From Melioribacteraceae bacterium (lineage in GTDB: Bacteria; Bacteroidota; Ignavibacteria; Ignavibacteriales; Melioribacteraceae): a stretch of 64,000 bases of DNA. Position numbers and translations under genes: made by a program. The notes below the pieces were generated by a model. That model made no database searches. It saw only the letters and a list, made by a program, of their open reading frames with translations, and was not told where the DNA came from. Positions 27,145 through 36,116 of this stretch are shown in pieces (position 1 is the first letter of the stretch; every line of letters starts with the position of its first letter). The stretch is taken from positions 1,706,424-1,770,423 of the forward strand of contig JAHBUP010000001.1 of the NCBI GenBank assembly GCA_019638015.1, in the 5' to 3' direction.

Positions 27145-28572
27145 ATGAAACAATATATCCTAATTTTATTATTTTGTTTATTTAGCTCAGCTTTTGCACA
27201 ATCAACATTTTTCAACCAAAAACTCGACTCTATCCCGACCGATATGCCAATCCCAATAATTACTAAATCAAATAATCCTTCAAGTGGGTACATCTTTGCA
27301 AGTGTACCTTATTGGGGAAGCGGGAACCATTATATTGTAATTTATAATAGCCAAGGCAAACCAGTATTTTTTAAGAAAACAAAATCATTATGCACCGACT
27401 TTAAATTACATGAGAATAAACTTCTAACCTACTTCGACTATGATTCCAAAAAATATTATGCTATGGATACGCTGATGAATGTAGTTGATAGTTTTTGGGT
27501 GCAGAATGGTTTTACCACAGATGAGCACGACATAAAATTCATGAATAATGGAAATGTCTTATTGATCGGTCTAGATATTAAAACGGTTGATATGAGTAAA
27601 TATGTAAATGGGGGAAGCAGAAGCGCGAGAGTAGTAGTGAATGTAATTCAAGAAATTACTCCCCAAAAAAATGTTGTGTTTGAGTGGAAATCAGATGAGC
27701 ATTATAAATACACAGATGCGGCTGATCGGGTTAATCTATTAGATTTATCTTTTGTTCATTCACACATTAACTCAATTGATATTGATGTCGATGAAAATCT
27801 AATTGTCTCGGCTAGAAACCTTAATGAGATTACAAAAATAGATCGTAAAACCGGAAATATTATTTGGAGATTCGGAGGGAAAAATAATCAGTTTAAGTTT
27901 GTTAATGATACCCTAAAGTTTTCAGCTCAGCATTCGGCAGTAAAATTAAAAAATGGAAATATGCTGTTATATGATAATGGGCTTGAGCTTGTCCCGCAGA
28001 ATGCGCGAGCTGTTGAATATATGCTTGATGAAGAAAATAAAACTGCTACTGTTGTTTGGTTATACAAAAACCAACCAAGTATAATTAGCAACTTTTGGGG
28101 AAATGCTCAGCGGCTTGCTAATGGAAATACATTTATCGCTTGGGGTTTTAATAAAATTGCCGCAACGGAAGTAAATTCCAACAACGAAATAGTTTTTCAA
28201 ATGGAATTCCCAGCGGATGTTTACAGTTATAGATTATTTAAGTTCGATATTAATGTTGATAATATAGTTTCTGTCAATAATTATGATGATGAAAAAAAGT
28301 ATGAGATACTTTCACAGAATTTTCCAAATCCTTTTAATCCAATAACCACAATAAAATATTCAATTCCAGGCAATGTAGAGAAATTGCATGCAACGTCTCT
28401 GCGTGTGTATGATGTTTTGGGAAGAGAAGTGGCAGTTCTTGTAAATCAAAAAAAAACAGCCGGCCGTTATGAAATCAATTTTGATGGTTCTAAATTTCCG
28501 AGTGGAGTGTACTTCTATAAATTAAATGCAGGACAATATTCTGATTCAAAAAAGATGATTCTAGTAAAATGA
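27145..28572 (+). CDS. Arylsulfotransferase-like secreted protein with T9SS sorting domain (copy 2)
   Basis: Shorter relative of the previous gene, 475 residues: signal peptide (cleavage near A-F-A-Q), ASST-like propeller (about 45-370, with H-D-I-K-F-M-N-N-G-N-V-L-L-I and T-G-N-I-I-W-R-F-G-G-K-N-N-Q-F) and a T9SS sorting domain (Q-N-F-P-N-P-F-N-P-I-T-T-I), with no Ig-like spacer domains. It starts 5 nt after copy 1, so they are probably one operon. The sorting-domain loop holds a 28-bp palindromic element encoding V-E-K-L-H-A-T-S-L. Substrate unknown. Confidence 0.83.
   Translation: MKQYILILLFCLFSSAFAQSTFFNQKLDSIPTDMPIPIITKSNNPSSGYIFASVPYWGSGNHYIVIYNSQGKPVFFKKTKSLCTDFKLHENKLLTYFDYDSKKYYAMDTLMNVVDSFWVQNGFTTDEHDIKFMNNGNVLLIGLDIKTVDMSKYVNGGSRSARVVVNVIQEITPQKNVVFEWKSDEHYKYTDAADRVNLLDLSFVHSHINSIDIDVDENLIVSARNLNEITKIDRKTGNIIWRFGGKNNQFKFVNDTLKFSAQHSAVKLKNGNMLLYDNGLELVPQNARAVEYMLDEENKTATVVWLYKNQPSIISNFWGNAQRLANGNTFIAWGFNKIAATEVNSNNEIVFQMEFPADVYSYRLFKFDINVDNIVSVNNYDDEKKYEILSQNFPNPFNPITTIKYSIPGNVEKLHATSLRVYDVLGREVAVLVNQKKTAGRYEINFDGSKFPSGVYFYKLNAGQYSDSKKMILVK
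28375..28402. repeat. 28-bp palindromic element, copy a (in T9SS sorting domain)
   Basis: Arms GTAGAGAAATTGCA and TGCAACGTCTCTGC pair over 28 bp with two mismatches and one G-T. The centre TTGCATGCAA is a perfect palindrome. It starts on a codon boundary with GTA and lies between the codons for S-I-P-G-N and R-V-Y-D. Confidence 0.8.
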
Positions 28573-28754
28573 TAAATATTGTAGTAGGGGATAAAAGGAG
28601 CAGAGAGTTTTTAATTACTCAATATTACAAACCTTATTTTAAAAATATCTTACCCATAAATATTAAATAAAAAAAATTGTACTTAGTAACAAAATCAGAA
28701 TTCTTACTATTTTAACATACCAGTTCCTTAAAAAATACACCAAGAGGTTTTTAA

Positions 28755-30272
28755 ATGCATGCCAGTAACGGTTTCGATAATGAGAAATATTTAAAAGAGC
28801 AGGCGGCGGAAATATTAAAAAGAGTGGAAAGATTTAATAGTAAACTTTATCTCGAATTCGGAGGAAAATTATTATTTGATTATCACGCCGCAAGAGTGTT
28901 ACCTGGATTTGACCCAAATGTGAAGATGCGTCTCCTAAAGAATCTAAAAGATAATATTGAGGTAATTCTTTGCATCTATGCGGGTGATATCGAACGAAAA
29001 AAAGTCCGTGCCGATTTTGGAATTACTTATGATACAGATACTTTAAAAACTATAGATGATTTTGAGGAGTGGGGAATAAAAATAAATGCAGTTGTTATAA
29101 CAAGATACGAAGAACAACCTTCAGCAAAAGCTTTTAAAAATAAACTTGAGAGGCGCGGAGTTAAAGTTCACACTCACAGATCTACGAAAGGATATCCTCT
29201 TGATGTTGATTTAATTGTTAGCGACGATGGCTATGGAGCTAATGATTATATAGAAACTCATAAACCTATTGTAATTGTTAGCGGACCCGGTCCGGGAAGC
29301 GGTAAACTCGCAACATGTCTTAGCCAACTATATCATGATTATAAAAGAAATATAAAAGCTGGCTACGCTAAGTTTGAAACTTTCCCAATCTGGAATTTAC
29401 CGCTTAATCATAAAGTGAACATCGCATACGAGGCTGCCACTGTTGATTTAAAAGATGTTAATCTTATCGACCATCATCATCTTGAAGCGTACAATGAGAA
29501 AACCGTTAACTATAATCGTGATATTGAAGCATTTCCTCTGTTGAAAAGAATTATTGAAAAGATTACTGGTGGAGAATCGTTCTATAAATCACCAACCGAT
29601 ATGGGTGTAAATAGAGCGGGATTTGGAATTATTAATGACGAAGTGGTTCAGTCCGCGGCACATCAGGAAATTATTAGGCGTTATTTTAGATGCGCTACTG
29701 AGTATGCTTTAGGGTACGTTGATTCTGAAACAGTTCAGAGATCGGAAATGATTATGAAAAATATTGGGGCTAAAACAGAAGATAGAAAAGTAGTAAGCTA
29801 TGCTCGCGAATCTGCCTTGTCGGCCGAAAAAAATGGAAAGGGCAATGAAGGATTTTTTGTTGGTGCCGCAATTGAGTTAAATGACGGCACAATTATTACA
29901 GGAAAAAATTCATCGTTGATGCACGCTGTTTCAAGTATGATTCTTAATGCCTCAAAACATTTGGCCGGACTCCCCGATAATCTACAGTTACTTCCTCCAA
30001 ATATTATGTACTCATTAAACTATCTGAAGAAAGAAATATTCAAAGGGAAAGGAGTGAGTCTTGACCTTGAAGAAACTTTAATAGCACTCAGCATCAGCGC
30101 AATCTCTAATCCGGCGGCACAGATGGCACTGGAGAAACTTAAAGAGTTGAACAAATGTGAGGCGCATATAACGCACATTCCAACTCGCGGCGATGAAGCG
30201 GGACTTAGAAAATTGGGAGTTTATGTAACATGTGACCCCGATTTTTCTTCAAAATATCTTTTTAATACTTGA
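28755..30272 (+). CDS. DUF1846 family protein
   Basis: Cytosolic protein of 505 residues matching the DUF1846 (UPF0371) family in length and motifs: [13 protein letters not shown] near 28, [25 protein letters not shown] near 177 (P-loop-like), and H-H-H-L-E-A-Y-N near 239. The family's function is unknown to me. It stands alone after the T9SS genes and faces the UroD-like gene with 16 nt between the stops. Confidence 0.88.
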   Translation: MHASNGFDNEKYLKEQAAEILKRVERFNSKLYLEFGGKLLFDYHAARVLPGFDPNVKMRLLKNLKDNIEVILCIYAGDIERKKVRADFGITYDTDTLKTIDDFEEWGIKINAVVITRYEEQPSAKAFKNKLERRGVKVHTHRSTKGYPLDVDLIVSDDGYGANDYIETHKPIVIVSGPGPGSGKLATCLSQLYHDYKRNIKAGYAKFETFPIWNLPLNHKVNIAYEAATVDLKDVNLIDHHHLEAYNEKTVNYNRDIEAFPLLKRIIEKITGGESFYKSPTDMGVNRAGFGIINDEVVQSAAHQEIIRRYFRCATEYALGYVDSETVQRSEMIMKNIGAKTEDRKVVSYARESALSAEKNGKGNEGFFVGAAIELNDGTIITGKNSSLMHAVSSMILNASKHLAGLPDNLQLLPPNIMYSLNYLKKEIFKGKGVSLDLEETLIALSISAISNPAAQMALEKLKELNKCEAHITHIPTRGDEAGLRKLGVYVTCDPDFSSKYLFNT

Positions 30273-30288
30273 TTAATTAAAAACAAAC

Positions 30289-31341
30289 TCAAAATAGTTT
30301 TACGGTTGAAATCATTGCTATAAAATTTTCATCGGGGATATATTCCGGAATGCTGTTCCCGGATCCCAGTGCGTACCCGCCACAGTTCATTCCTTTTTCT
30401 ATTAATGATTGAGAACGTTTTGATATCTCAGCAACATTGCCTCTCGCGAGAAAATCCATATCTACTCCACCAAGTAAAGCAATTTTATCCCCCCATAAAT
30501 CTATCGCATCCTCTATCGGTGTAATTAAATCCTCAAATGAATGCTTTGCGTTATACCCCATATCTATAATCACATCATCCATAACAGATTTTAAGTTACC
30601 GCATGAATGCAATATTGCATACTTGTTTGCATTGTGAATTGCTTCAACCATTTTTTTATGCCAGGGGAAAACCCATTTTCTCAACATCTCGGGGGATAAC
30701 ATTGTTTGATTTTTGAAACCCCAGTCATCATTAACAATACAAGCCCCAACAGTTTCAACTGAGGCAACTATTTCATAGAACCGAAGTAATCTTTTTCCTA
30801 CCTCATCAAAAATGTTTTTGATTAGCTCTTCATCTGTTAAACACATAATGCATAAATTATCGAATCCGGTAATATCAATTACATTTTCAAGTAAGCCACC
30901 ATTCCCACTGGCAATTAACTTCATCCCATCAGGTAAGTATTTTTTTAGATCATAATAAATTTCATAATCTCCAATCTCCGGAACAGGCCATGGATACAAC
31001 TCAAAACTATTCCGGTCTGTAATCATATTTCGCGCATTCAATGAAATACTTTCAAGTCTTGATGTGTCACTTTTCGGGAAGTTCAAAGTATTTGTTCGCC
31101 AACCCGAGATTGTGGTATAATCGTAACCGGCGTTCTGAAATGCTGTGATTAGTCTGGCAAATGGGGCAATGCGATCATTAATATCAATATTTTCAATTCC
31201 GGAAAGTTTGCCAGCCAATTTATCATTAATAGCAAATTCAAATAAGGTTGGTCTGCTCGGGATTTTATTCTCCAAAACTTTAGCCAGGTTAAAAAAATCG
31301 GGCTGGAAGTTATTACCGCGGGTATAAATTATTTCTTTCAT
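30289..31341 (-). CDS. Uroporphyrinogen decarboxylase-like (UroD/MtaA) protein
   Basis: TIM-barrel protein of 350 residues from the UroD superfamily. The C-terminal half has H-S-C-G-N near 241, which resembles the zinc-ligand motif (H-x-C-G) of MtaA/CmuA-type methyltransferases and is absent from true haem-pathway UroD. The G-S-G-N-S-I-P-E-Y-I-P ending is typical of this group. The N-terminal substrate arginines of UroD are not evident. It may be a corrinoid-linked methyltransferase, but no corrinoid protein gene is adjacent, so the substrate is open. Confidence 0.75.
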   Translation of the reverse strand: MKEIIYTRGNNFQPDFFNLAKVLENKIPSRPTLFEFAINDKLAGKLSGIENIDINDRIAPFARLITAFQNAGYDYTTISGWRTNTLNFPKSDTSRLESISLNARNMITDRNSFELYPWPVPEIGDYEIYYDLKKYLPDGMKLIASGNGGLLENVIDITGFDNLCIMCLTDEELIKNIFDEVGKRLLRFYEIVASVETVGACIVNDDWGFKNQTMLSPEMLRKWVFPWHKKMVEAIHNANKYAILHSCGNLKSVMDDVIIDMGYNAKHSFEDLITPIEDAIDLWGDKIALLGGVDMDFLARGNVAEISKRSQSLIEKGMNCGGYALGSGNSIPEYIPDENFIAMISTVKLF

Positions 31342-31579
31342 CTGGTTGTAACTTACAAAATTGAAGTGCGAAAATGTATAGAAAAGAATTATATCTCAAC
31401 TACCCGTTTGTGTATTTAGGATTGACATATTTTTACCATATTAAAATGTTAGATTATGCTCAATAAATATTCTACCGGAAAGTGAATATTAAATCCATTG
31501 TTGTTTTGAGAATATTCTCTGAAATACAATTTGATGTGATAGGGTTTTCGGTACTTCAATACAAATAGCGGGTTTTATT

Positions 31580-34500
31580 ATGAAAATATTTTGCCGAATA
31601 GTGCTCATGTCTCTAATTCTTCTAGCAATACTGCTTCAAACAAATATCTCCGCACAAACTCTTTTTATAAATGAATTCATGGCATCAAATTCAAATTCTA
31701 TATTGGATAAAGATTACAATAGCTATTCTGATTGGATCGAAATATATAATTCAACCGCCGATACTATTAACATGAAAAATTTTTTCATCACTGATAATCT
31801 TACCCAACCAAAAAAATTTCAGTTCAAGAATGATTTTATTATTGAACCAAATGGGTATAAAATAATTTGGTGCGATGAACAAAATACAGGTCACCATACA
31901 AATTTTAAATTGAGCGCATCCGGAGAAATTATTGCCATATTTAATGTGGATAGTCAACTGATCGACTCATGCAGTTTTGGTGAACAGCAGACTGACATTT
32001 CTAGAGGAAGATTCCCAAACGGCTCTAATAATTGGTTTAGTTTTGCTACCGCATCACCGGGAGTGGCTAACGCTGAACTTGATATACTAAATCTAATTAA
32101 TGCGCCAATAGTAAATGCTGAGAGCGGATTTTATTCGGCTCCAATTCTTATCTCCGTTTCACATAATCTATCTGGGGTTGAAATACGCTATACTTATGAC
32201 GGATCTACACCAGAAAAATCAAGTCAGCTTTATAATTCACCAATTCAATTAAGTGAAACCGCAGTTTTAAGATTTCGAGCATTCAAAGAGGGATTTACTC
32301 CAAGCACGACTGAGACAAGAAGTTATTTTATTAATGAGAATTCGGAGCTTCCAATATTTTCTCTTGTTACCGATCCCGCAAATTTATTCTCTGACACAAA
32401 AGGAATTTATGTTGCCGGCACAAATGGAATTTTGGGGCATTGCAGCAAAGAACCAAGAAATTGGAATCAAGATTGGGAAAGACCGGTAAGTTTAGAATTC
32501 TTCGAAAAAGATAGACTGCTTGCTTTTAGAGTTAATACCGGAGTGAAAATTTATGGTGGATGCACACGCTTATACGCACAAAAATCTCTGGCATTTTATT
32601 TTCGTAGAGAGTATGGGGTTGATAAACTCCGCTACAATCTATTTGACGACATGCCGATTAATGAATTCAATAATTTTATTCTTCGAAGCTCAGGCCAAGA
32701 TTGGTGGCGTACGATGTTCCGGGATGGTATGGTGCAAACTTTGATTGAGCAGGGGATGAATATCGATGACCAAAATTACCGTCCGGCTGTTTTATTTATT
32801 AATGGTAAGTATTGGGGAATTCATAATATTAGAGAGAAGCTGAATGAGCATTACACCTATTATCATCATGGAGCCGATAAAGATAATATTGATTTAATTC
32901 AAATAAGTAAAAGTGGTTCTGCTCTAAATGGTGATATAAACGCTTACAATGAAATGATGAATTTTTTTACCAACAACAATATGGCTGATCCTCAGAATTA
33001 CAACTACATTAAATCAATCGTGGATATTGATGAATATATTGATTATCAGATTGCCCAAATATACAGCGCAAATGGTGATTGGCCCGGTTCCAATATGAAA
33101 TTGTGGCGCGAGAGAAAGCAAGGGGGAAAATGGAGATGGATGGTTTACGATCTTGATTTTACATTTGGCGGTAATGCTCAAGGAATGTATAATACTAATA
33201 CTTTAGAACAAGCTACATCAACAGACGGACAAGCATGGCCAAATCCAGCATGGTCAACTTTAATGTTTCGAAAGCTTCTCGAGAATGTTGAGTTCAAGAA
33301 TGAGTTCATTCAAAGATTTGCCGCACATATGAATACTACATTTGAAGCTAGTCATGTGCTCGCGGTGATTGATAGTCTTGCAAGGGATATTGAGAGCGAA
33401 ATTCCAAGACATAAACAAAGATGGCCTCAATCGATTTCATACGCATCAAACTGGAAAGCACTTGTAGATATAATGAGAAACTTTGCGACTGCAAGAGGAT
33501 CAAGTGTTCGAAGTCATATTTATGCTAAGTTTGGAATAAGTACTTCAAATTCATTAATAATTAGTAGAAATAATCCTGAGTGGGGAAAAGTATATGTTAA
33601 TTCGGTTGAGATGAAAAAAAATGGTTTCAGAAATATTTTTTTCAAGGAGATTCCTCTCAGAATAAAAGCTGTTGCGCTTCCCGGCTATAGATTTGTAAAG
33701 TGGGAGGGGGTCTCAAATTCAGATTCTCCCGAAATTTCCATTGTACTCACTTCAAATACCAGCTTGAGCGCGATATTTGAGTTGGTTCACAACTCAAATA
33801 ATTCAATCGTAATTAATGAAATAAATTATAAATCCTCCCCGGTTTTTGATACCGAAGACTGGATAGAAATTTTTAATCCTTCAAATGAATCAGTTGATCT
33901 TTCAGGATGGAAATTCCGAGATAATGATATTTCTAATCAATTTATTTTTGGGCAGAGTACTTCAATCCGAGCACATGAATATTTAGTTATATGCAGAGAT
34001 ACGATAAGTTTTAGGAAGCTATATCCTTATAAGAAAAATATAATTGGCAATTTTAAGTTTGGTCTCAATAATGATAAAGATCATATCTATTTGATAGATG
34101 CCACAAATGTTACTATTGATGAAGTTGCTTATGAAGTAGATGGATTTTGGAATTCATTACCAAATGGAAAAGGTCCAACATTATCATTGATCAATTATCA
34201 ATTGGATAATTCTAAGGCAGAGAGCTGGACTGCGTCTAAACTTCATGGTACCCCCGGCTACATAAATGATGTTTATACCAAAGTTGATGAATTAGAAAAT
34301 GGATTACCCAGCGAGTTTATTTTATATCAGAATTACCCAAATCCTTTTAATCCAATAACCACAATACAATATTCTATACCATCGGGTGTAGAGACGTCAT
34401 ATATGACGTCTCTACACGTGTATGATGTTTTAGGAAGAGAAGTGGCTCTGCTTGTAAATCAAAAACAATCCGCGGGCAACTATGAAGTGAAGTTTGATGC

Positions 34501-34585
34501 CTCACAACTGGTAAATGGAGTTTATTTTTATCGGCTTCAGGCTGGTAGTCACTTTTCAGTGAAGAAGATGATTATACTTAAGTAA
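31580..34585 (+). CDS. CotH-kinase / lamin-tail-domain secreted protein with T9SS sorting domain
   Basis: Exported protein of 1001 residues. Order: signal peptide (1-25); lamin tail domain (about 28-140, L-F-I-N-E-F-M-A-S-N); chitobiase C-terminal-like domain (about 175-250, R-Y-T-Y-D-G-S-T-P); CotH kinase domain (about 300-640, with K-I-Y-G-G-C-T-R, N-G-K-Y-W-G-I-H-N-I-R-E-K and Y-D-L-D-F-T-F-G-G); a second lamin tail domain (about 750-890, I-V-I-N-E-I-N-Y); T9SS sorting domain (about 915-1001). CotH proteins are atypical protein kinases in spores and fungi; in secreted bacterial proteins of this plan the target is unknown. The sorting domain contains the perfect copy of the palindromic element. 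Confidence 0.88.
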   Translation: MKIFCRIVLMSLILLAILLQTNISAQTLFINEFMASNSNSILDKDYNSYSDWIEIYNSTADTINMKNFFITDNLTQPKKFQFKNDFIIEPNGYKIIWCDEQNTGHHTNFKLSASGEIIAIFNVDSQLIDSCSFGEQQTDISRGRFPNGSNNWFSFATASPGVANAELDILNLINAPIVNAESGFYSAPILISVSHNLSGVEIRYTYDGSTPEKSSQLYNSPIQLSETAVLRFRAFKEGFTPSTTETRSYFINENSELPIFSLVTDPANLFSDTKGIYVAGTNGILGHCSKEPRNWNQDWERPVSLEFFEKDRLLAFRVNTGVKIYGGCTRLYAQKSLAFYFRREYGVDKLRYNLFDDMPINEFNNFILRSSGQDWWRTMFRDGMVQTLIEQGMNIDDQNYRPAVLFINGKYWGIHNIREKLNEHYTYYHHGADKDNIDLIQISKSGSALNGDINAYNEMMNFFTNNNMADPQNYNYIKSIVDIDEYIDYQIAQIYSANGDWPGSNMKLWRERKQGGKWRWMVYDLDFTFGGNAQGMYNTNTLEQATSTDGQAWPNPAWSTLMFRKLLENVEFKNEFIQRFAAHMNTTFEASHVLAVIDSLARDIESEIPRHKQRWPQSISYASNWKALVDIMRNFATARGSSVRSHIYAKFGISTSNSLIISRNNPEWGKVYVNSVEMKKNGFRNIFFKEIPLRIKAVALPGYRFVKWEGVSNSDSPEISIVLTSNTSLSAIFELVHNSNNSIVINEINYKSSPVFDTEDWIEIFNPSNESVDLSGWKFRDNDISNQFIFGQSTSIRAHEYLVICRDTISFRKLYPYKKNIIGNFKFGLNNDKDHIYLIDATNVTIDEVAYEVDGFWNSLPNGKGPTLSLINYQLDNSKAESWTASKLHGTPGYINDVYTKVDELENGLPSEFILYQNYPNPFNPITTIQYSIPSGVETSYMTSLHVYDVLGREVALLVNQKQSAGNYEVKFDASQLVNGVYFYRLQAGSHFSVKKMIILK
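34386..34417. repeat. Perfect palindromic element, copy b (in T9SS sorting domain)
   Basis: Arms GTGTAGAGACGTCATA and TATGACGTCTCTACAC are exact reverse complements over 32 bp. The 28-bp core at 34388-34415 aligns with the other copies. It begins in frame with GTA and encodes V-E-T-S-Y-M-T-S-L between S-I-P-S-G and H-V-Y-D. Confidence 0.95.
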
Positions 34586-34589
34586 ATGT

Positions 34590-34628
34590 ATCACTTTGTA
34601 ATATTCTTTGTTGAGTGATTTAATTTTT
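34590..34628 (+). terminator. Candidate terminator after the CotH gene
   Basis: ATCACT and AGTGAT form a 6-bp stem with an 18-nt loop, followed closely by a T-rich tract (TTTAATTTTTTT). Weak stem. Confidence 0.4.
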
Positions 34629-34661
34629 TTGCGGCATTCGAAGAACTCCTCAAAATTAACT

Positions 34662-34680
34662 TGTCACATTTCATGTGACA
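34662..34680. promoter_or_regulatory. Perfect 8-bp inverted repeat, possible operator
   Basis: TGTCACAT and ATGTGACA are separated by TTC, with no T run after it. The symmetry (TGTGA-like half sites) suits a dimeric regulator of CRP/FNR type, but spacing differs from the classical CRP site. Function inferred. Confidence 0.4.
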
Positions 34681-34833
34681 TAAATATCATAATTCCTATC
34701 ATTCAAATCATCATCCCCACCAGCTAATTTAAAGTCGTTATTAATCGTTACTATAACTCTGATATAGACGGTTAACACGAAACGTAACTGTATTAAGTAA
34801 AGAGTCAATAGTTCCAAGAACATAGGTGGTTTT

Positions 34834-34923
34834 ATGAAATTACGAATATTCTTTTTTTTATCGATCGCGATTCTTCTCATTATTCTGATTCTAAGCTCAA
34901 TACAAGTTATGCTTGAGAGATAG
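34834..34923 (+). CDS. Possible 29-residue single-helix membrane peptide
   Basis: ATG at 34834 has an AGGTGG ribosome site 4 nt upstream and encodes M-K-L-R-I-F-F-F-L, then one hydrophobic helix, ending I-Q-V-M-L-E-R. It is either a true small membrane protein or a chance frame; the good ribosome site and charge layout (basic start, hydrophobic core) favour a real peptide slightly. No homologue is recognised. Confidence 0.35.
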   Translation: MKLRIFFFLSIAILLIILILSSIQVMLER

Positions 34924-35011
34924 AGTTGCCTGGCTGGTACTCGGGGCAGATGAGTTAGACTTTCTGAACACCCTCAATTCTCCTTTCTCAGATGCCCCCT
35001 CAAGCTTTAAA

Positions 35012-35039
35012 AGTGCTAGCCGTCAGATATCAGCTTTCA
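35012..35039. repeat. Relic heptanucleotide repeat
   Basis: On the minus strand the sequence reads as heptamers TGAAAGC, TGATATC, TGACGGC, TAGCACT. Period seven is clear in the first three units. It is similar in kind to the heptamers in the T9SS genes. Confidence 0.45.
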
Positions 35040-35043
35040 GATG

Positions 35044-35069
35044 AACTCCGGTCACAAGCTGGGGTTTTT
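35044..35069 (+). terminator. Candidate terminator upstream of pstS
   Basis: AACTCC pairs with GGGGTT (one G-T pair) around an 11-nt loop and runs into TTTTTATT. It could end a transcript containing the small membrane peptide. Confidence 0.4.
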
Positions 35070-35197
35070 ATTATTCTCGCTTTACCCATTTCAAGTTCAA
35101 AAATAATTAGCATTCTAACTTTTTCCCTACGAAAACCGAACTGAGAGTACCACTTTGTCAATATTAAGTTTTTGTTAATTTTTAATTACACGACTTT

Positions 35198-35232
35198 TTG
35201 CTCTAATGAAATCCGCTTTTCTCATATATTTG
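35198..35232 (+). promoter_or_regulatory. Candidate Bacteroidota-type promoter of pst operon
   Basis: TTG at 35198-35200 and TATATTTG at 35225-35232 have 24 bp between them, slightly long for the consensus. It lies 54 bp upstream of pstS. No clear Pho box was recognised. Confidence 0.35.
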
Positions 35233-35285
35233 AAATGCAAATTGTGAAATCAATTATTTACAATACTATTTAAAGATAGAAACAA

Positions 35286-36110
35286 ATGAGAAAAATTATA
35301 TTAATAATACTATTCGCATTTTTTTCGATGGCGCTTTTTTATCAGCCAAATACAATTACCATGAAGGGTTCCGACACAATGGTAATTCTAGCCCAGAGAT
35401 GGGCTGAAAAATATATGGATAACAATTCTAATTTAGTTATTCAAGTAAATGGAGGGGGAACCGGAACCGGTATTGCAGCTCTCATTAATGGAACAACAGA
35501 TATTTGTAACTCATCCCGCCCAATGAAACCTTCCGAAAGAGAAAAATTGAAACAGCGTTATAATTCTGTTGGAGTTGAAATTAGAGTAGCTAGAGATGGT
35601 TTGGCATTGTATGTAAATAATGATAATCCGGTTAAAGTACTCACCAAAGAGCAGATCAAAAATATTTTCCTTGGACGAACTAAAAATTGGAAGGAAGTCG
35701 GGGGTAATAATTCACCTATAATTATTTACGGCAGAGAAAACAGTTCCGGTACATATGTTCACTTTAAGGAAGAAGTGCTAAACGGGGAAGACTATACATC
35801 ATCAATGCAAAGTTTACCTGGAACAGCCGCGGTTGTTAATGCTGTATCAAAAGATAAAAACGCCATTGGTTTCGGCGGTGCCGCATATGCTGTTGGGGTT
35901 AGGGATATTGCCGTAAAAGCTAATCCCCGCGCAAAAGCCTATATCCCAACCGATGAGAATATTAAAAAAGGATTGTACCCAATTTCCAGGTTACTCTATT
36001 TATATGTGAGAAATAAACCTACCGGTGAACTGAAAAAGTTTATTGACTGGATGTTGAGCAATGAAGGACAAAAAGTAGTATCTGAAGTTGGTTATTTCCC
36101 AATTCGATAA
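35286..36110 (+). CDS. pstS: Phosphate ABC transporter substrate-binding protein
   Basis: Periplasmic phosphate-binding protein, 274 residues with an N-terminal signal peptide (about 1-20). PBP-like type 2 fold motifs are M-K-G-S-D-T-M near 26, G-G-G-T-G-T-G-I-A-A-L near 56 and G-R-E-N-S-S-G-T-Y near 147, which supply the phosphate-binding Ser, Thr and Arg residues in the family. The end is N-E-G-Q-K-V-V-S-E-V-G-Y-F-P. First gene of pstSCAB-phoU, 6 nt before pstC. Confidence 0.94.
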   Translation: MRKIILIILFAFFSMALFYQPNTITMKGSDTMVILAQRWAEKYMDNNSNLVIQVNGGGTGTGIAALINGTTDICNSSRPMKPSEREKLKQRYNSVGVEIRVARDGLALYVNNDNPVKVLTKEQIKNIFLGRTKNWKEVGGNNSPIIIYGRENSSGTYVHFKEEVLNGEDYTSSMQSLPGTAAVVNAVSKDKNAIGFGGAAYAVGVRDIAVKANPRAKAYIPTDENIKKGLYPISRLLYLYVRNKPTGELKKFIDWMLSNEGQKVVSEVGYFPIR

Positions 36111-36116
36111 ATTGAC

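Larger units (their letters stand above)
34586..35285. other. 700-bp intergenic region between the CotH gene and pstS
   Basis: It holds a weak terminator, a perfect inverted repeat (34662-34680), a possible 29-residue membrane peptide (34834-34923), a heptamer-repeat relic (35012-35039), a second candidate terminator (35044-35069) and a candidate pst promoter. The stretch 34924-35070 has visibly more G+C than its surroundings and could be structured RNA or a decayed repeat; I recognise no RNA family. Confidence 0.5.

Noticed and set aside
35074..35197. Pho box upstream of pstS
   Set aside because: AT-rich sequence gives partial matches by chance; no paired direct repeats with correct spacing.
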